64,000 nt of DNA from positions 1 through 64,000 of the forward strand of contig NZ_JAFBDR010000017.1 in NCBI RefSeq assembly GCF_016908325.1, in the 5' to 3' direction. Both the position numbers and the translations under genes were made by a program. This document shows, piece by piece, positions 45,419 to 54,099 of this stretch (its first letter is position 1; each line of letters begins with the position of its first letter). The notes under the pieces are model-generated. The model searched no databases. It was given only the letters and a program-made list of their open reading frames with translations, and had not been told where the DNA came from. The DNA is from Aquibacillus albus. Its GTDB lineage: Bacteria; Bacillota; Bacilli; Bacillales; Amphibacillaceae.

Positions 45419-45560
45419 GTGAACTACTCCCACCACTTACCACCCTTGCGGGTTGCTTGAAGTGGGGGCTTCTTGGGTAATCGCCACTTTTGGTAGCTGA
45501 CGAAATTTACCAAGCTAACCCTCTTGTTCCAAGAGTTTATATTCGCTTTTTATGCAGTTG
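45419..45560 (-). ncRNA. Omega (reRNA) guide RNA region of TnpB, predicted
   Basis: The region from the tnpB 3' end to the element's right end has the structured layout of TnpB-associated RNA: hairpins from GAAGCCCCCACTTC and AACCCGCAAGGGT before the boundary. Its guide would be the flanking minus-strand sequence starting TAACGTTATTCGATAC, which lies in the end of the glycosylase gene. Predicted by position and family only. Confidence 0.6.
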
Positions 45561-46662
45561 CTAATAAGCGAATGCCTTCTCTTTTTATATTGAGTGCTGA
45601 ATTGTAGTCTCTATCGAGTGTTAGTCCACAAGTACATTGGTATGTACGGTCAGATAATGCTACTTCTTGTACTGAACCGCAACTTGAACAAGTTTTAGTA
45701 GATGGAAACCATTTATCTATTTTGGCAAGTTGTTTCCCTTGTTCTTTAAGTTTGTACTGTAAGAAAGAAGTGAACATTCCCCAACCATTATCGGAGACAC
45801 TTTTGCCAAACTTTAGAGCTTGTGACAGACCTTTCATATCTAAATCTTCAATCACAACAGCGTCAAAGGTAGATACTAACTCCTTTGATTTATGGTGAAG
45901 AAAATTCTTGCGTTGATTGGCAACTTTCTCTTGAATTTTAGCTACTCGAATACGTTGTTTATTCCAATTTGAAGAGCCTTTCTTTTTACGGGAAAGTTTA
46001 CGGTGTTCTTCTGCTAATTTCTCAAGCATTTGTCGATAAAACTTAGGATAATTGGCTTTCTCACCCTCGCTGTCGACAAACAACCCATCCATCGCAAAAT
46101 CTAATCCAACTACTTTTTCAATTTCTTTGTTTTCAATCACCTTCTCGTACTCTGTAAGAATAGAAATATAGTATTTTCCTGATGCAGTCATAGACAGGGT
46201 ACAAGATTTGATTTTGTACGCTGAAGGAATTGCTCGATGTTGCTTTATTTTGACCACTTTTAATTTAGGTAATTTGATATGACTATCCAACAACTGAATA
46301 TTTCCATTGACGACATTTGTTGTGTAGCTTTGCTTGTGTCGTTTGCTTTTGAATTTCGGAAACTTAGCATCACCTCTGAAAAAGGCTTTATATGCCTTAT
46401 CTAAATTTAATTGTGCATTTGCCAACGCTAAAGAGTCCACTTCTTTTAGCCATTCCCATTCTTTCTTATATTTGGCAGGAGTAGGGTGTTTGACCTTTTT
46501 TAATGCATCTTTATCATCTTTTAGGCTTTCATACGTTTCTTTTCGTTCTGATAACATTTTGTTATAGACAAAGCGAACACAGCCAAAGGTTTTACGTATC
46601 ACTAATGCCTGGTCTTCCGTTGGATATAATCGAAACTTATGTGCCTTATTTTGTTTAGTCAT
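45550..46662 (-). CDS. tnpB: TnpB, RNA-guided endonuclease of IS605 (OrfB)
   Basis: 370 aa, full length. N-terminal HTH (HKFRLYPTEDQALVIRKTFG), OrfB core and C-terminal zinc ribbon CSSCG...YQCTCG. RuvC residues are present: Asp in VVGLDFAMDGLF, Glu in VVIEDLDMKGLSQ, Asp in LDRDYNSALNI. So it is probably active. The family cuts DNA next to a target-adjacent motif using an RNA made from the element's right end. ATG follows GTGAGGTGATTT, 11 bp after tnpA. Confidence 0.95.
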   Translation of the reverse strand: MTKQNKAHKFRLYPTEDQALVIRKTFGCVRFVYNKMLSERKETYESLKDDKDALKKVKHPTPAKYKKEWEWLKEVDSLALANAQLNLDKAYKAFFRGDAKFPKFKSKRHKQSYTTNVVNGNIQLLDSHIKLPKLKVVKIKQHRAIPSAYKIKSCTLSMTASGKYYISILTEYEKVIENKEIEKVVGLDFAMDGLFVDSEGEKANYPKFYRQMLEKLAEEHRKLSRKKKGSSNWNKQRIRVAKIQEKVANQRKNFLHHKSKELVSTFDAVVIEDLDMKGLSQALKFGKSVSDNGWGMFTSFLQYKLKEQGKQLAKIDKWFPSTKTCSSCGSVQEVALSDRTYQCTCGLTLDRDYNSALNIKREGIRLLATA

Positions 46663-46673
46663 ATCAAATCACC

Positions 46674-47072
46674 TCACTTTATCCCTTGATTTTCAATATA
46701 CTTTTTCACCACTTCAATAGGTGAACCGCCAGTCGTCAACAAACAAAAGCTTCTTGACCAAAACATTTCTTTCCATAATTTTTTACGAACATGAGGAAAA
46801 TCCTTCTTGATAAGTCTTGAACTGGAACTTTTATAGGCATTGATGAATTTCGATAATTCACTGTTGGGTTGTGCTTTGAACAAAATATGAACATGGTCAA
46901 TGTCGTGGTTCCATTCGACCAATGTAATATTGTATTTTTCACTCAAAGATATAAATTTATTTTTGGCATAGTCTGAAATGGTATCATCTATCACTTTCTT
47001 TCGATACTTCACGACTAACACAAGATGGTAATACATCAAGAACACTGAATGGTTATTACTGTCCAATTTCAT
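46674..47072 (-). CDS. tnpA: TnpA, Y1 HUH transposase of IS200/IS605
   Basis: 132 aa. The HUH motif is HDIDHVHILF (His-hydrophobic-His) and the nucleophile Tyr lies in EVVKKYIENQG. Acts as a dimer on single-stranded ends to excise and insert the element at its short target. Complete, so the element may be autonomous. Starts inside the left end. Confidence 0.94.
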   Translation of the reverse strand: MKLDSNNHSVFLMYYHLVLVVKYRKKVIDDTISDYAKNKFISLSEKYNITLVEWNHDIDHVHILFKAQPNSELSKFINAYKSSSSRLIKKDFPHVRKKLWKEMFWSRSFCLLTTGGSPIEVVKKYIENQGIK

Positions 47073-47415
47073 TGTTATATCAGTCCTTATACTTTATAAT
47101 ACTGATTATACCGTATTTAGAAGAAAGACAAAAGAAAAATCCTTTGGGCTATCGCCCAACTGAAATTCATCTCCCCCTTACCGTTGGGATACGCCCTTCA
47201 CACGCTTGAAGAGGGAGACTTCTTTCGGAAGAACGTTAAATTTTATGGTTTTACCCTTTATTTATTCCTATTTTACAACGTTTAGGATGACCTATCTAAA
47301 GGGAAGAAAACAGGTAATATTTCTTATTTACGAAAAAAATCCATTATTCTGTCCGATTTATGTTAAAATGAATATAAAAAATAGAGAGAACAAGGGCATA
47401 GGGGGAGAATCGTTC

Positions 47416-47529
47416 GTGTTACGTGAACTTGCCTGGATTATTCTGATTTTTTTAGGCTTAATCTTTATACCTTTTGAAACTGTCAGCACAGAGTTAAACA
47501 AAGAAAACCTGCCAATTCATGATCACTAA
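47416..47529 (+). CDS. Small membrane protein
   Basis: 37 aa from GTG with GGGGGAG upstream. One hydrophobic helix (LAWIILIFLGLIFIPF) and a polar C-terminus ending PIHDH. A terminator hairpin begins inside its last codons. I do not recognise a family. The earlier in-frame codons to 47206 run into the IS end and are not used. Confidence 0.55.
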   Translation: MLRELAWIILIFLGLIFIPFETVSTELNKENLPIHDH

Positions 47530-47556
47530 TCATGGTTGGTAGGTTTTCTTTTTGTA
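47506..47556 (+). terminator. Terminator after the small membrane protein
   Basis: AAACCTGCCA and TGGTAGGTTT (with one mismatch) enclose ATGATCACTAATCAT, then CTTTTTG. Confidence 0.8.
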
Positions 47557-47631
47557 TGAGCGGAATCCCTGTATTAGTTGAGCAAAAAGACAACAATCAT
47601 TTTCTTTCTAGAATGATTTTAAATAAAATAC

Positions 47632-47688
47632 TTGAAAGTCAAAGAAAGTCAAATTATAATGGGAATTGAAAGGTCAAAGTAAGTCAAA
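47632..47688 (+). promoter_or_regulatory. clpE promoter with two CtsR boxes
   Basis: TTGAAA (47632-47637) and TATAAT (47655-47660) are 17 bp apart. CtsR boxes AGTCAAA-GAA-AGTCAAA (47637-47653) and GGTCAAA-GTA-AGTCAAA (47672-47688) fit the heptad-repeat consensus; the first fills the -35/-10 spacer. A third half-site GTCAAAG follows. Strong repression by CtsR until heat or protein stress is expected. Confidence 0.9.
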
Positions 47689-47729
47689 GTCAAAGCTGAC
47701 CTAAAACATAATTGGAGGAGGATGCGAAT

Positions 47730-49856
47730 ATGCAATGTCAACATTGTGGAGTTCGTAAAGCGAATATTAATGTAACCCTTCGATTTAATGATCAAACACA
47801 ACAATTACAGGTATGTGAAACATGTTTTCATGAAATAAAAAATAGCGCCAAAAATCCAAGTGGGTTCTTTTCTAATCAAGGACCAATGGATTTCGAAAAA
47901 ATGTTTGAGGGAATGGGGTCTCAATCAGGATTCCACGCAAACGGTCAAAAGGATACGACTGGAAAAGGCGGAGGACTGCTGGACGAGTTAGGAAGAAACA
48001 TAACGCATGCTGCAAAGGCAGGATTAATCGATCCAGTAATCGGTCGTGAAAAAGAAGTAAAACGTGTAATTGAGACATTAAACAGAAGGAATAAAAACAA
48101 CCCAGTCTTGATTGGTGAGCCTGGAGTTGGTAAAACAGCGATAGCGGAAGGATTAGCTTTGAAAATTGCAGAAGGAAACGTACCATCAAAGCTATTAAAT
48201 AAAGAAATTTATCTTTTAGATGTTGCATCATTAGTTGCTAACACTGGAGTTAGAGGACAATTTGAAGAGCGAATGAAGCGGCTAGTTTCAGAATTACAAC
48301 AGAGAAAAAATGTCATCTTATTTGTTGATGAAATTCACTTATTAGTTGGTGCAGGCACTGCGGAAGGTTCACAAATGGATGCAGGAAATATCTTGAAACC
48401 TGCACTTGCAAGGGGAGAACTACAATTAGTCGGTGCAACAACACTGAAGGAATATCGTCAAATTGAAAAGGATGCTGCCCTTGAGCGTCGTTTCCAACCA
48501 ATTATGGTAAAGGAACCTTCAACAGAAGATGCTATATCGATTTTAAAAGGGATCCAGGATAGGTACGAAGCATATCACAATGTTACGTATTCGGAAGAAG
48601 CAATCCAGGGAGCAGTTACTCTGTCCCATCGTTATTTAAATGATCGTTTCTTACCCGATAAAGCAATTGATTTAATCGATGAAGCAGGATCTAAGTTGAA
48701 TTTACAAAATTCAGAGACGGATGAGGAATCCATTCAGAAACGTTTAGATGAAATTAGTCAAGAAAAACTAGAAGCAGCTGAAAAAGAAGATTATGAACGT
48801 GCAGCCAATTTAAGACATCAAGAACTAAAGTTAGAAAAAAAGCTAAAGGAATCCAAAGAAGAACCAAAAGCAAGTGTAACACTGGAAGATATCCAGCTTA
48901 TTATTGAAGAAAAAACGGGTATTCCAGTTCGTAAAATTCAGGCAGATGAACAGGCGAAAATGAAAAACCTAGCACAGCACTTATCAGAAAAAGTAATTGG
49001 TCAAGATAATGCTGTACAAAAGGTAGCGAAAGCGATTCGTCGTAGTCGAGCTGGTCTTAAATCAAAATACAGACCAATTGGATCCTTCTTATTTGTTGGT
49101 CCAACCGGTGTTGGAAAAACAGAATTAACGAAGGCGCTAGCAGAAGAATTATTTGGTACAAAAGAATCCTTAATTAGGCTAGATATGAGTGAATATATGG
49201 AGAAACACTCCGTTTCAAAGATTATTGGTTCACCACCAGGATACGTGGGTCATGAGGAAGCTGGACAATTAACAGAACGTGTGCGTCATAACCCTTACAG
49301 CCTTATCCTGTTGGATGAGATTGAAAAGGCACATCCAGATGTTCAAAATATGTTCTTGCAAATTATGGAGGATGGACATTTAACAGATAGTCATGGAAGA
49401 AGGGTAAGCTTTAAGGAAACCGTCATTATTATGACAAGTAATGCTGGAACAGGAGATAAGCATGTCACTGTAGGGTTTAACAATGATAATAACGAAGCTG
49501 TATCTACATTGGAAACTCTCAGCAATTACTTTAAACCAGAATTTTTAAACCGATTTGACGGAATCATATCGTTCAACGAACTGAATCAAGAAGATCTTAT
49601 TGCTATCGTTGACATTATGATTGGAGAATTGGAAGAAAATCTTGTCGAAGAAGGATACAGCCTTACTATTACAGATGAAGCGAAAAAATATCTCGCAAAT
49701 AAAGGTTACGATCCACGATTTGGTGCACGTCCATTACGTCGTGTTATCCAAGATAAAGTGGAGGATGGCATTACTGACTTAATTTTAGAAGAAGATGAAA
49801 TAGATACAATTAAAGTTGAGTTAGAAGAAGATGACATTCGTGTAACGAAAGCTTAA
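47730..49856 (+). CDS. clpE: ATP-dependent Clp protease ATPase subunit ClpE
   Basis: 708 aa from ATG at 47730, GGAGGAGG upstream. The N-terminal zinc finger (CQHCG...CETCF) marks ClpE. D1 AAA module Walker A GEPGVGKT and Walker B LFVDEIH; a UVR coiled-coil ([18 protein letters not shown], about 355-375); D2 Walker A GPTGVGKT and Walker [12 protein letters not shown]; ClpB_D2-small C-terminus. A Hsp100 unfoldase that feeds ClpP and, in B. subtilis, helps remove CtsR. Two CtsR boxes control it. Single gene. Confidence 0.97.
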   Translation: MQCQHCGVRKANINVTLRFNDQTQQLQVCETCFHEIKNSAKNPSGFFSNQGPMDFEKMFEGMGSQSGFHANGQKDTTGKGGGLLDELGRNITHAAKAGLIDPVIGREKEVKRVIETLNRRNKNNPVLIGEPGVGKTAIAEGLALKIAEGNVPSKLLNKEIYLLDVASLVANTGVRGQFEERMKRLVSELQQRKNVILFVDEIHLLVGAGTAEGSQMDAGNILKPALARGELQLVGATTLKEYRQIEKDAALERRFQPIMVKEPSTEDAISILKGIQDRYEAYHNVTYSEEAIQGAVTLSHRYLNDRFLPDKAIDLIDEAGSKLNLQNSETDEESIQKRLDEISQEKLEAAEKEDYERAANLRHQELKLEKKLKESKEEPKASVTLEDIQLIIEEKTGIPVRKIQADEQAKMKNLAQHLSEKVIGQDNAVQKVAKAIRRSRAGLKSKYRPIGSFLFVGPTGVGKTELTKALAEELFGTKESLIRLDMSEYMEKHSVSKIIGSPPGYVGHEEAGQLTERVRHNPYSLILLDEIEKAHPDVQNMFLQIMEDGHLTDSHGRRVSFKETVIIMTSNAGTGDKHVTVGFNNDNNEAVSTLETLSNYFKPEFLNRFDGIISFNELNQEDLIAIVDIMIGELEENLVEEGYSLTITDEAKKYLANKGYDPRFGARPLRRVIQDKVEDGITDLILEEDEIDTIKVELEEDDIRVTKA

Positions 49857-49887
49857 GGAAGGGGTCACAACTTGTGGCCTCTTTTTG
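49857..49887 (+). terminator. Terminator after clpE
   Basis: GAGGCCACAAGTTGTGACC-type stem (GGGGTCACAA/TTGTGGCCTC) followed by TTTTTG. Confidence 0.85.
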
Positions 49888-50198
49888 TTTGTACGTTAAG
49901 AAAGCATAAAATTTTAGCGGAGAAGTAATTCGGCGTAGTAAAAATTTTTAGGAATGAAGTATAAGAAAAACTTCGACACTCGTTATAGGACGTGACGAAT
50001 GTCGAGTTTTTCTAAACATCACTTAATTTGAATAGAAGAAAAAAAGCTCCGGGCGGGAAGTGCCCTATTTTTCTTAGGCGCGTAACCTGTAAATTATTAC
50101 TAAGATAAAATTGTTTTACATGTATCATAAGCAAATACTCAATAGGGAAAGTTAATCAAAAGAGTAGCAAAAATAGCTGGGAATTAGGAGCGTATCAA
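49888..50198. other. Intergenic region with two hairpins
   Basis: 311 bp without gene. AGAAAAACTTCGACA pairs with TGTCGAGTTTTTCT (49968-50015), a symmetric bidirectional terminator-like hairpin without an obvious gene to end. GGGC/GCCC with A and T tracts follows at 50036-50078. Possibly remnants of lost genes or a small RNA. Confidence 0.45.
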
Positions 50199-51092
50199 AT
50201 GGCGAGGAAGCATTTAGTTTGTCACTGTTTGTTTCTTTTATTATTTTTCTTCTATCCGCTTCATCAATGTTATAGTACCAATGCCTTGAATAATGAAAAC
50301 AAAATGGACGTGCATTTTATTGATGTAGGACAAGGTGACAGTATTTTTGTAGAACTCCCTAATGGCAAAAGATTACTTATTGATGGTGGACCGCCAAGTT
50401 CTGGTCGGAAATTAGTAAATTACCTCAAAAATGAGGGAGTAGAATCCATTGACATATTGATTTCTACCCATCCAGATATAGATCACTTAGGAGGACTAAT
50501 TCCTGTTATTGAACAATTTCACGTTAAGAAAATAATAGATAGTGGTAAACTATACTATACACCCACATACTTCCATTATATAGAGGAGGTATATAAAAGG
50601 GATATCCCTGTCACGATTGCAAAGACAGGTCACTCGAGTCAGTTGGCTGAAGGTATATCCGTGAAAATTTTAAACAGCCATCGCCCATTAAAAACCAATA
50701 ATCAATCATCAATTGCTCTGTTATTAAGTTTTAAGGAAATAGACTTCTTGCTGATGGGAGATGTTGAGTCCGATCAAGAATTAAGAATGATTCAGCAACA
50801 TAATCTCAAATCAGAAATACTTAAGGTAGCCCATCACGGTTCTGCGACATCTAGTTCTTATGAATTTTTGCAAGAAGTAAAACCTGAAATGGCTGTTTTA
50901 TCATATAGTAAGGATAATCATTATGGTCATCCGGTTCGCACGATTGTTGATAACCTGTTAAGGGTAGGAGCAACCATTTATTCTACAGCAAAAGCTGGTG
51001 ATATCGTTGTTACAACCGATGGTACAGATTATTCGATTGATGTGTCTGGAAAGGATCGACTTATTTATATGAGGAATAATAACACTCAATAA
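50199..51092 (+). CDS. Secreted ComEC/Rec2-like MBL-fold hydrolase
   Basis: 297 aa. N-terminal signal segment (CLFLLLFFFYPLHQCYS) then a metallo-beta-lactamase domain: HFIDVGQGDSIFVELPNG, STHPDIDHLGG (H-x-D-x-D-H metal site), FLLMGDVESDQE and VAHHGSATSS. Equivalent to the ComEC C-terminal hydrolase domain but without the channel, a stand-alone form common in Bacillales. Nuclease or phosphodiesterase activity outside the cell is plausible. ATG follows TAGGAGCG. Confidence 0.88.
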   Translation: MARKHLVCHCLFLLLFFFYPLHQCYSTNALNNENKMDVHFIDVGQGDSIFVELPNGKRLLIDGGPPSSGRKLVNYLKNEGVESIDILISTHPDIDHLGGLIPVIEQFHVKKIIDSGKLYYTPTYFHYIEEVYKRDIPVTIAKTGHSSQLAEGISVKILNSHRPLKTNNQSSIALLLSFKEIDFLLMGDVESDQELRMIQQHNLKSEILKVAHHGSATSSSYEFLQEVKPEMAVLSYSKDNHYGHPVRTIVDNLLRVGATIYSTAKAGDIVVTTDGTDYSIDVSGKDRLIYMRNNNTQ

Positions 51093-51167
51093 AACCGGAA
51101 TGGAGTTTAAGATCGCTGTCTAAGGAAAAATGGTTGTCATAGAATGGGAACTTTAGGAGGAAAATGT

Positions 51168-52007
51168 ATGCCAACAAATAGAGTTCATTGTAAAACCGAA
51201 TATGATACATTAAAAAAAGTGATCGTTTGTTCACCAAAGTATATGACAATAAAAAATGCTATTAACGAAACACAGAAACTTTTTAAAGACGAAAACATTG
51301 ATGTAGATATAGCAAAAGAACAGCACGAGAGGTTTGTTCAAGTATTAAAAGAAAATGAAATAGACGTTATTGAATTACCACCTGAAGAGAAATTTCATGA
51401 ACAGGTTTTTACAAGAGATATTGGCTATTGTATTGGTGAACAACTTTTTGCTACTACGATGGGACAAAGAGTTCGCGCTGGTGAAGTGGAAGTATTAATG
51501 AAGGAGCTTAATAAACGGGATCTTCCATATACACTTTTTGATGAATTGTCTCTGGAGGGCGGAGATGTCATTATTGATGGGGAAAAGATTTGGGTTGGAA
51601 TTAGTGATCGAACAACGATTGAAGCAATACGTGCTTTGCAAGACCAATTACCAACCTATAAAATTACTCCAATCCCAATAGCGGAGAGAATATTACATCT
51701 CGATTGTGCCTTTAATATTATTGGACCTGAAACTGCTATTATTTTTCCAGAAGCATTTGGAAATACAGAATACTCTTTACTAAGCCAAAACTATCATTTA
51801 ATAGAAATTACGAAGAACGAAGAGTTAACGTTAGGGACAAATGTATTATCCATTGGGCAGAAAAAAGTGATTAGCATGCCGCAAAACAAGCAAGTAAACC
51901 AAGCAATGTCAAAAATGGGCTATCAAATTATTGAAGTGGACTTTTCTGAAATCATTAAATCGGGTGGGTCATTTCGTTGTTGTTCCCTGCCGCTATTGAG
52001 AGGATAA
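51168..52007 (+). CDS. ykgA: DDAH/arginine deiminase-family hydrolase (YkgA-like)
   Basis: 279 aa from ATG at 51168 (AGGAGG seven bases upstream). Pentein fold with VIVCSPKYM, FTRDIGYCIG (Asp), LEGGDVI, the His in LHLDCAFNIIG and the nucleophile Cys near the C-terminus in GGSFRCCSLPLLRG. Similar to B. subtilis YkgA, annotated as a dimethylarginine dimethylaminohydrolase relative; true substrate unknown. Probably separate from the MBL gene, 75 bp upstream. Confidence 0.88.
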   Translation: MPTNRVHCKTEYDTLKKVIVCSPKYMTIKNAINETQKLFKDENIDVDIAKEQHERFVQVLKENEIDVIELPPEEKFHEQVFTRDIGYCIGEQLFATTMGQRVRAGEVEVLMKELNKRDLPYTLFDELSLEGGDVIIDGEKIWVGISDRTTIEAIRALQDQLPTYKITPIPIAERILHLDCAFNIIGPETAIIFPEAFGNTEYSLLSQNYHLIEITKNEELTLGTNVLSIGQKKVISMPQNKQVNQAMSKMGYQIIEVDFSEIIKSGGSFRCCSLPLLRG

Positions 52008-52118
52008 TCTAAGCGGGAAGCAGTTCAAGGTTGGACTGCTTCTGTACGTTTTCGCGGGAAAATTTCTATTGTTGTCATGGTAAATATCCTTTATAATAAC
52101 AATTGTTAATAATATTTA

Positions 52119-52191
52119 GGGGCATTAGCTCAGCTGGGAGAGCGCTTGTCTGGCAGACAAGAGGTCAGCGGTTCGAGTCCGCTATGCTCCA
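52119..52191 (+). tRNA. tRNA-Ala (GGC)
   Basis: 73-nt cloverleaf, acceptor GGGGCAT/ATGCTCC, anticodon GGC in stem CTTGT/ACAAG, T-loop TTCGAGT. CCA is not encoded. An isolated tRNA gene with its own terminator; a diverged partial copy stands at 53481. Confidence 0.95.
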
Positions 52192-52196
52192 TCCTT

Positions 52197-52238
52197 AAAA
52201 TAATCCATCTCTGGCAAGCCAGAGACGGATTATTTTTT
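52197..52238 (+). terminator. Terminator after tRNA-Ala
   Basis: AAATAATCC...CTCTGGC-aa-GCCAGAG...GGATTATTTTTT stem. Confidence 0.92.
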
Positions 52239-52276
52239 ATAGATACAACCAGAGTAAATTGCACTTAATTTTTAGC

Positions 52277-52506
52277 AAATAACGGAACGAGAATCCACCA
52301 AGTCATTGTAAAGTGAGTGTAGCGGATTCTGGTTCCGTTAAAAACGATAAAAGCTGCCTAAATAGGAATGAAGTGGTTCCTGATTCCGTTATTAGCCCAA
52401 AATGAAGGGAAAACGAAGGTGAAAAGGGAAAATAACGGAACGAGAATCCGGAACAGAGTTCAAAAAGCGCTATTTGAAGTAAATAACGGAACGAGAATCC
52501 ACCAAG
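52277..52506. repeat. Cluster of AATAACGGAACGAGAATCC repeats
   Basis: Three direct copies (52277-52302, 52431-52450, 52481-52506) and two inverted relatives, GGATTCTGGTTCCGTTA (52324-52340) and GGTTCCTGATTCCGTTATTA (52375-52394). Adjacent inverse copies can form hairpins. The spacer of 365 bp between tRNA-Ala and the next gene holds nothing else. Confidence 0.75.
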
Positions 52507-52556
52507 ATAGCACGGACTCAGGGCCAAGTAACTGCAACGCCTTCTATTTGCAATAA

Positions 52557-53204
52557 TTACCTAAGCTTATAGGTTCGGGCACGTTCTTTGCCACTTGCAA
52601 CAATTAGTATTTGTTGCTCTACTAGTCTATGTAAGATTTTCCGAGCATGGCGATCGCTAATGCGGAGATGGTGGGCAAGTTCAAGTGGAGTAATTGGCCG
52701 TAGCATCCGACGTGAATAGCGAATAACTTCTGCCTCGAGCCAAGATAGTTCAGTGGATACTTCAATTGAGGTGAATTTACCGATAAATGCAAGTACAAGT
52801 TGTTGACAGCGTTGAGGTTCTTCTATAATAGATAGATAAGCAATTGGTAATAGTGTCCATCCATCGAGGGCTAATAATGAGTGTCGCCAGCATAAGTCCT
52901 TAAATCGCCTAACATCAAGGTCTCTCGCATGAGGGCCGAACCCTTGAATTTCAATACACCCTTTCGTATTATGTCCAGGTCTGTAAGCTAGGTCAAGGTA
53001 ACGGTAACCATTGTTGAAATCCCGCACCTCCCATTCAGGATATAAATGATTAAAGTTTCCTACAGTAGGAAACCAAATAGAACGAAGAAAATGAACCGTA
53101 CCATGTCCTAGCCCCTTTTCTAGAAGTTCCCGCCTCCTATTATTTTTCTCTTCGGTGATATTTTCTTGGATCCATTCTTCATACTTTTGTTCGAAATCTA
53201 GCAT
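52557..53204 (-). CDS. Nuclease-like protein with winged-helix C-terminus
   Basis: 215 aa. The N-terminal two thirds (YRYLDLAYRPGHNTKGCIEIQGFGPHARD, quoted in parts: LDLAYR, GCIEIQGFG) resembles the core of DUF559/PD-(D/E)xK-type nucleases with D and E-x-Q positions, but I am not sure of the fold. The C-terminal part (LTPLELAHHLRISDRHARKI pattern) is a winged helix-turn-helix. Related proteins occur in Bacillaceae as hypothetical or regulator. ATG at 53204 follows GAAAGG. Lies between the intact tRNA-Ala and its remnant. Confidence 0.6.
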   Translation of the reverse strand: MLDFEQKYEEWIQENITEEKNNRRRELLEKGLGHGTVHFLRSIWFPTVGNFNHLYPEWEVRDFNNGYRYLDLAYRPGHNTKGCIEIQGFGPHARDLDVRRFKDLCWRHSLLALDGWTLLPIAYLSIIEEPQRCQQLVLAFIGKFTSIEVSTELSWLEAEVIRYSRRMLRPITPLELAHHLRISDRHARKILHRLVEQQILIVASGKERARTYKLR

Positions 53205-53480
53205 TATTCACTTTCCTTTCCAATTAAAATTTTTACGTCAGTAGATAAAAACTGCTATGAATTTAATGGGTTTGGTAGGATTTTTTGTGAACAAATATTC
53301 CATTATTTATTCCAAAAAATCAAAATGACAGGGTGAAAAATATTCTCTGCTTTTCGAGGCTGCTAACAACACTAAAATGGGGTTTACTTGGAAGAAACAT
53401 ATGTTCATTTGCAAGTGGAGAAACAATACTTCTTGAAATTAATTATACTGTATTTATATAGTATAGGAAACTATTCTTTT
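53205..53480. other. Spacer with no recognised gene
   Basis: 276 bp, AT-rich. Short frames exist but none has homology I can recognise or a ribosome binding site. Confidence 0.4.
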
Positions 53481-53552
53481 AGTAGGATAGTGGGCGGGAG
53501 AGCGCTTGCGTGGCACGCAAGATGTCAGCGGTTCGAGCCCGCTAACCTTCAT
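53481..53552 (+). pseudogene. tRNA-Ala (GGC) remnant
   Basis: Retains GGGAGAGCGC, an anticodon arm CTTGC-GTGGCAC-GCAAG with anticodon GGC, and the T arm AGCGGTTCGAGCCCGCT, but the 5' acceptor strand and most of the D arm are replaced by AGGATAGTGGGC. The 3' AACCTTC has no partner. Anticodon stem differs from the intact gene at 52119, so it is old or foreign. Confidence 0.75.
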
Positions 53553-53674
53553 TCATGTGAAAAACGTAACCAGAAGTGGCTTCTGAACTATACTTGGACT
53601 TGCACTGCTCTGAATCAGTATGTGAGCGTGTGAGTATCTCAAGCAATGTATATGTATAGGTGGAGGGTTTATAA

Positions 53675-54056
53675 ATGAAGAAAAATAAAGCGGTTGTTTA
53701 CACTCGTGGTACATCATGGAATCCAGGAGCAATTTCCGGTCAAGTAGATAACGTAGATGATCTCCTAGTTGAAATGGGAGTTAATGTTGGGGACATAATA
53801 TTTTTCCATGATGAAGAAGTAGAAAATCGAATTGGAAGGCCTGGTTTAGATAGGTTATTAAACTTATTAGAATACGAAGGAGTTAAATATCTAGTTGTGT
53901 ATTCCAGAGATCGTCTATCCAGGGATTTTAATGAGTATGCTCAGATTGTAAAAGAGTATAGTAAGGAATAATGTTGAAGTAGTTCTTATTTCGGATCACG
54001 AACTACCATTTGGTACTTTTGAGAAGATAGTGTTTGCAAGTTACTATAAAAGATAG
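53675..54056 (+). pseudogene. Serine recombinase (resolvase N-terminal domain), frameshifted
   Basis: The first frame gives 98 aa (KNKAVVYTRGTSWNPG...YLVVYSRDRLSRDFNEYAQIVKE), the resolvase/invertase catalytic domain with YTR-x2-S and DRLSRD motifs. It stops at 53971, but the +1 frame continues with NNVEVVLISDHELPFGTFE to 54056, the expected end of the domain. No DNA-binding C-terminus follows. So either a broken gene or a stand-alone domain with a frameshift. It neighbours a tRNA remnant, which fits a decayed integrated element. Confidence 0.7.
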
Positions 54057-54099
54057 TTACTACATACAATATACGAAATTATAACATTTATAAATTAGT

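Larger units (their letters stand above)
45419..47234 (-). mobile_element. IS200/IS605 family element with tnpA and tnpB
   Basis: Complete element on the minus strand: left end near 47234, tnpA, tnpB, right end near 45419. The left flank on the minus strand is TTAAC (47239-47235), a typical 5-nt target of this family, and the element ends with GTTCAC next to TAACGTTATTCG. Subterminal hairpins are present at both ends (CCCTCTTCA/TGAAGGG on the left; CCCCCACTT/AAGTGG on the right). No target-site duplication, as expected for this transposition mode. Confidence 0.85.

Noticed and set aside
47206-47529. 107-codon frame as one protein
   Set aside because: Its first half runs across the IS left end and spacer; only the part from GTG 47416 has a ribosome binding site and a membrane helix.
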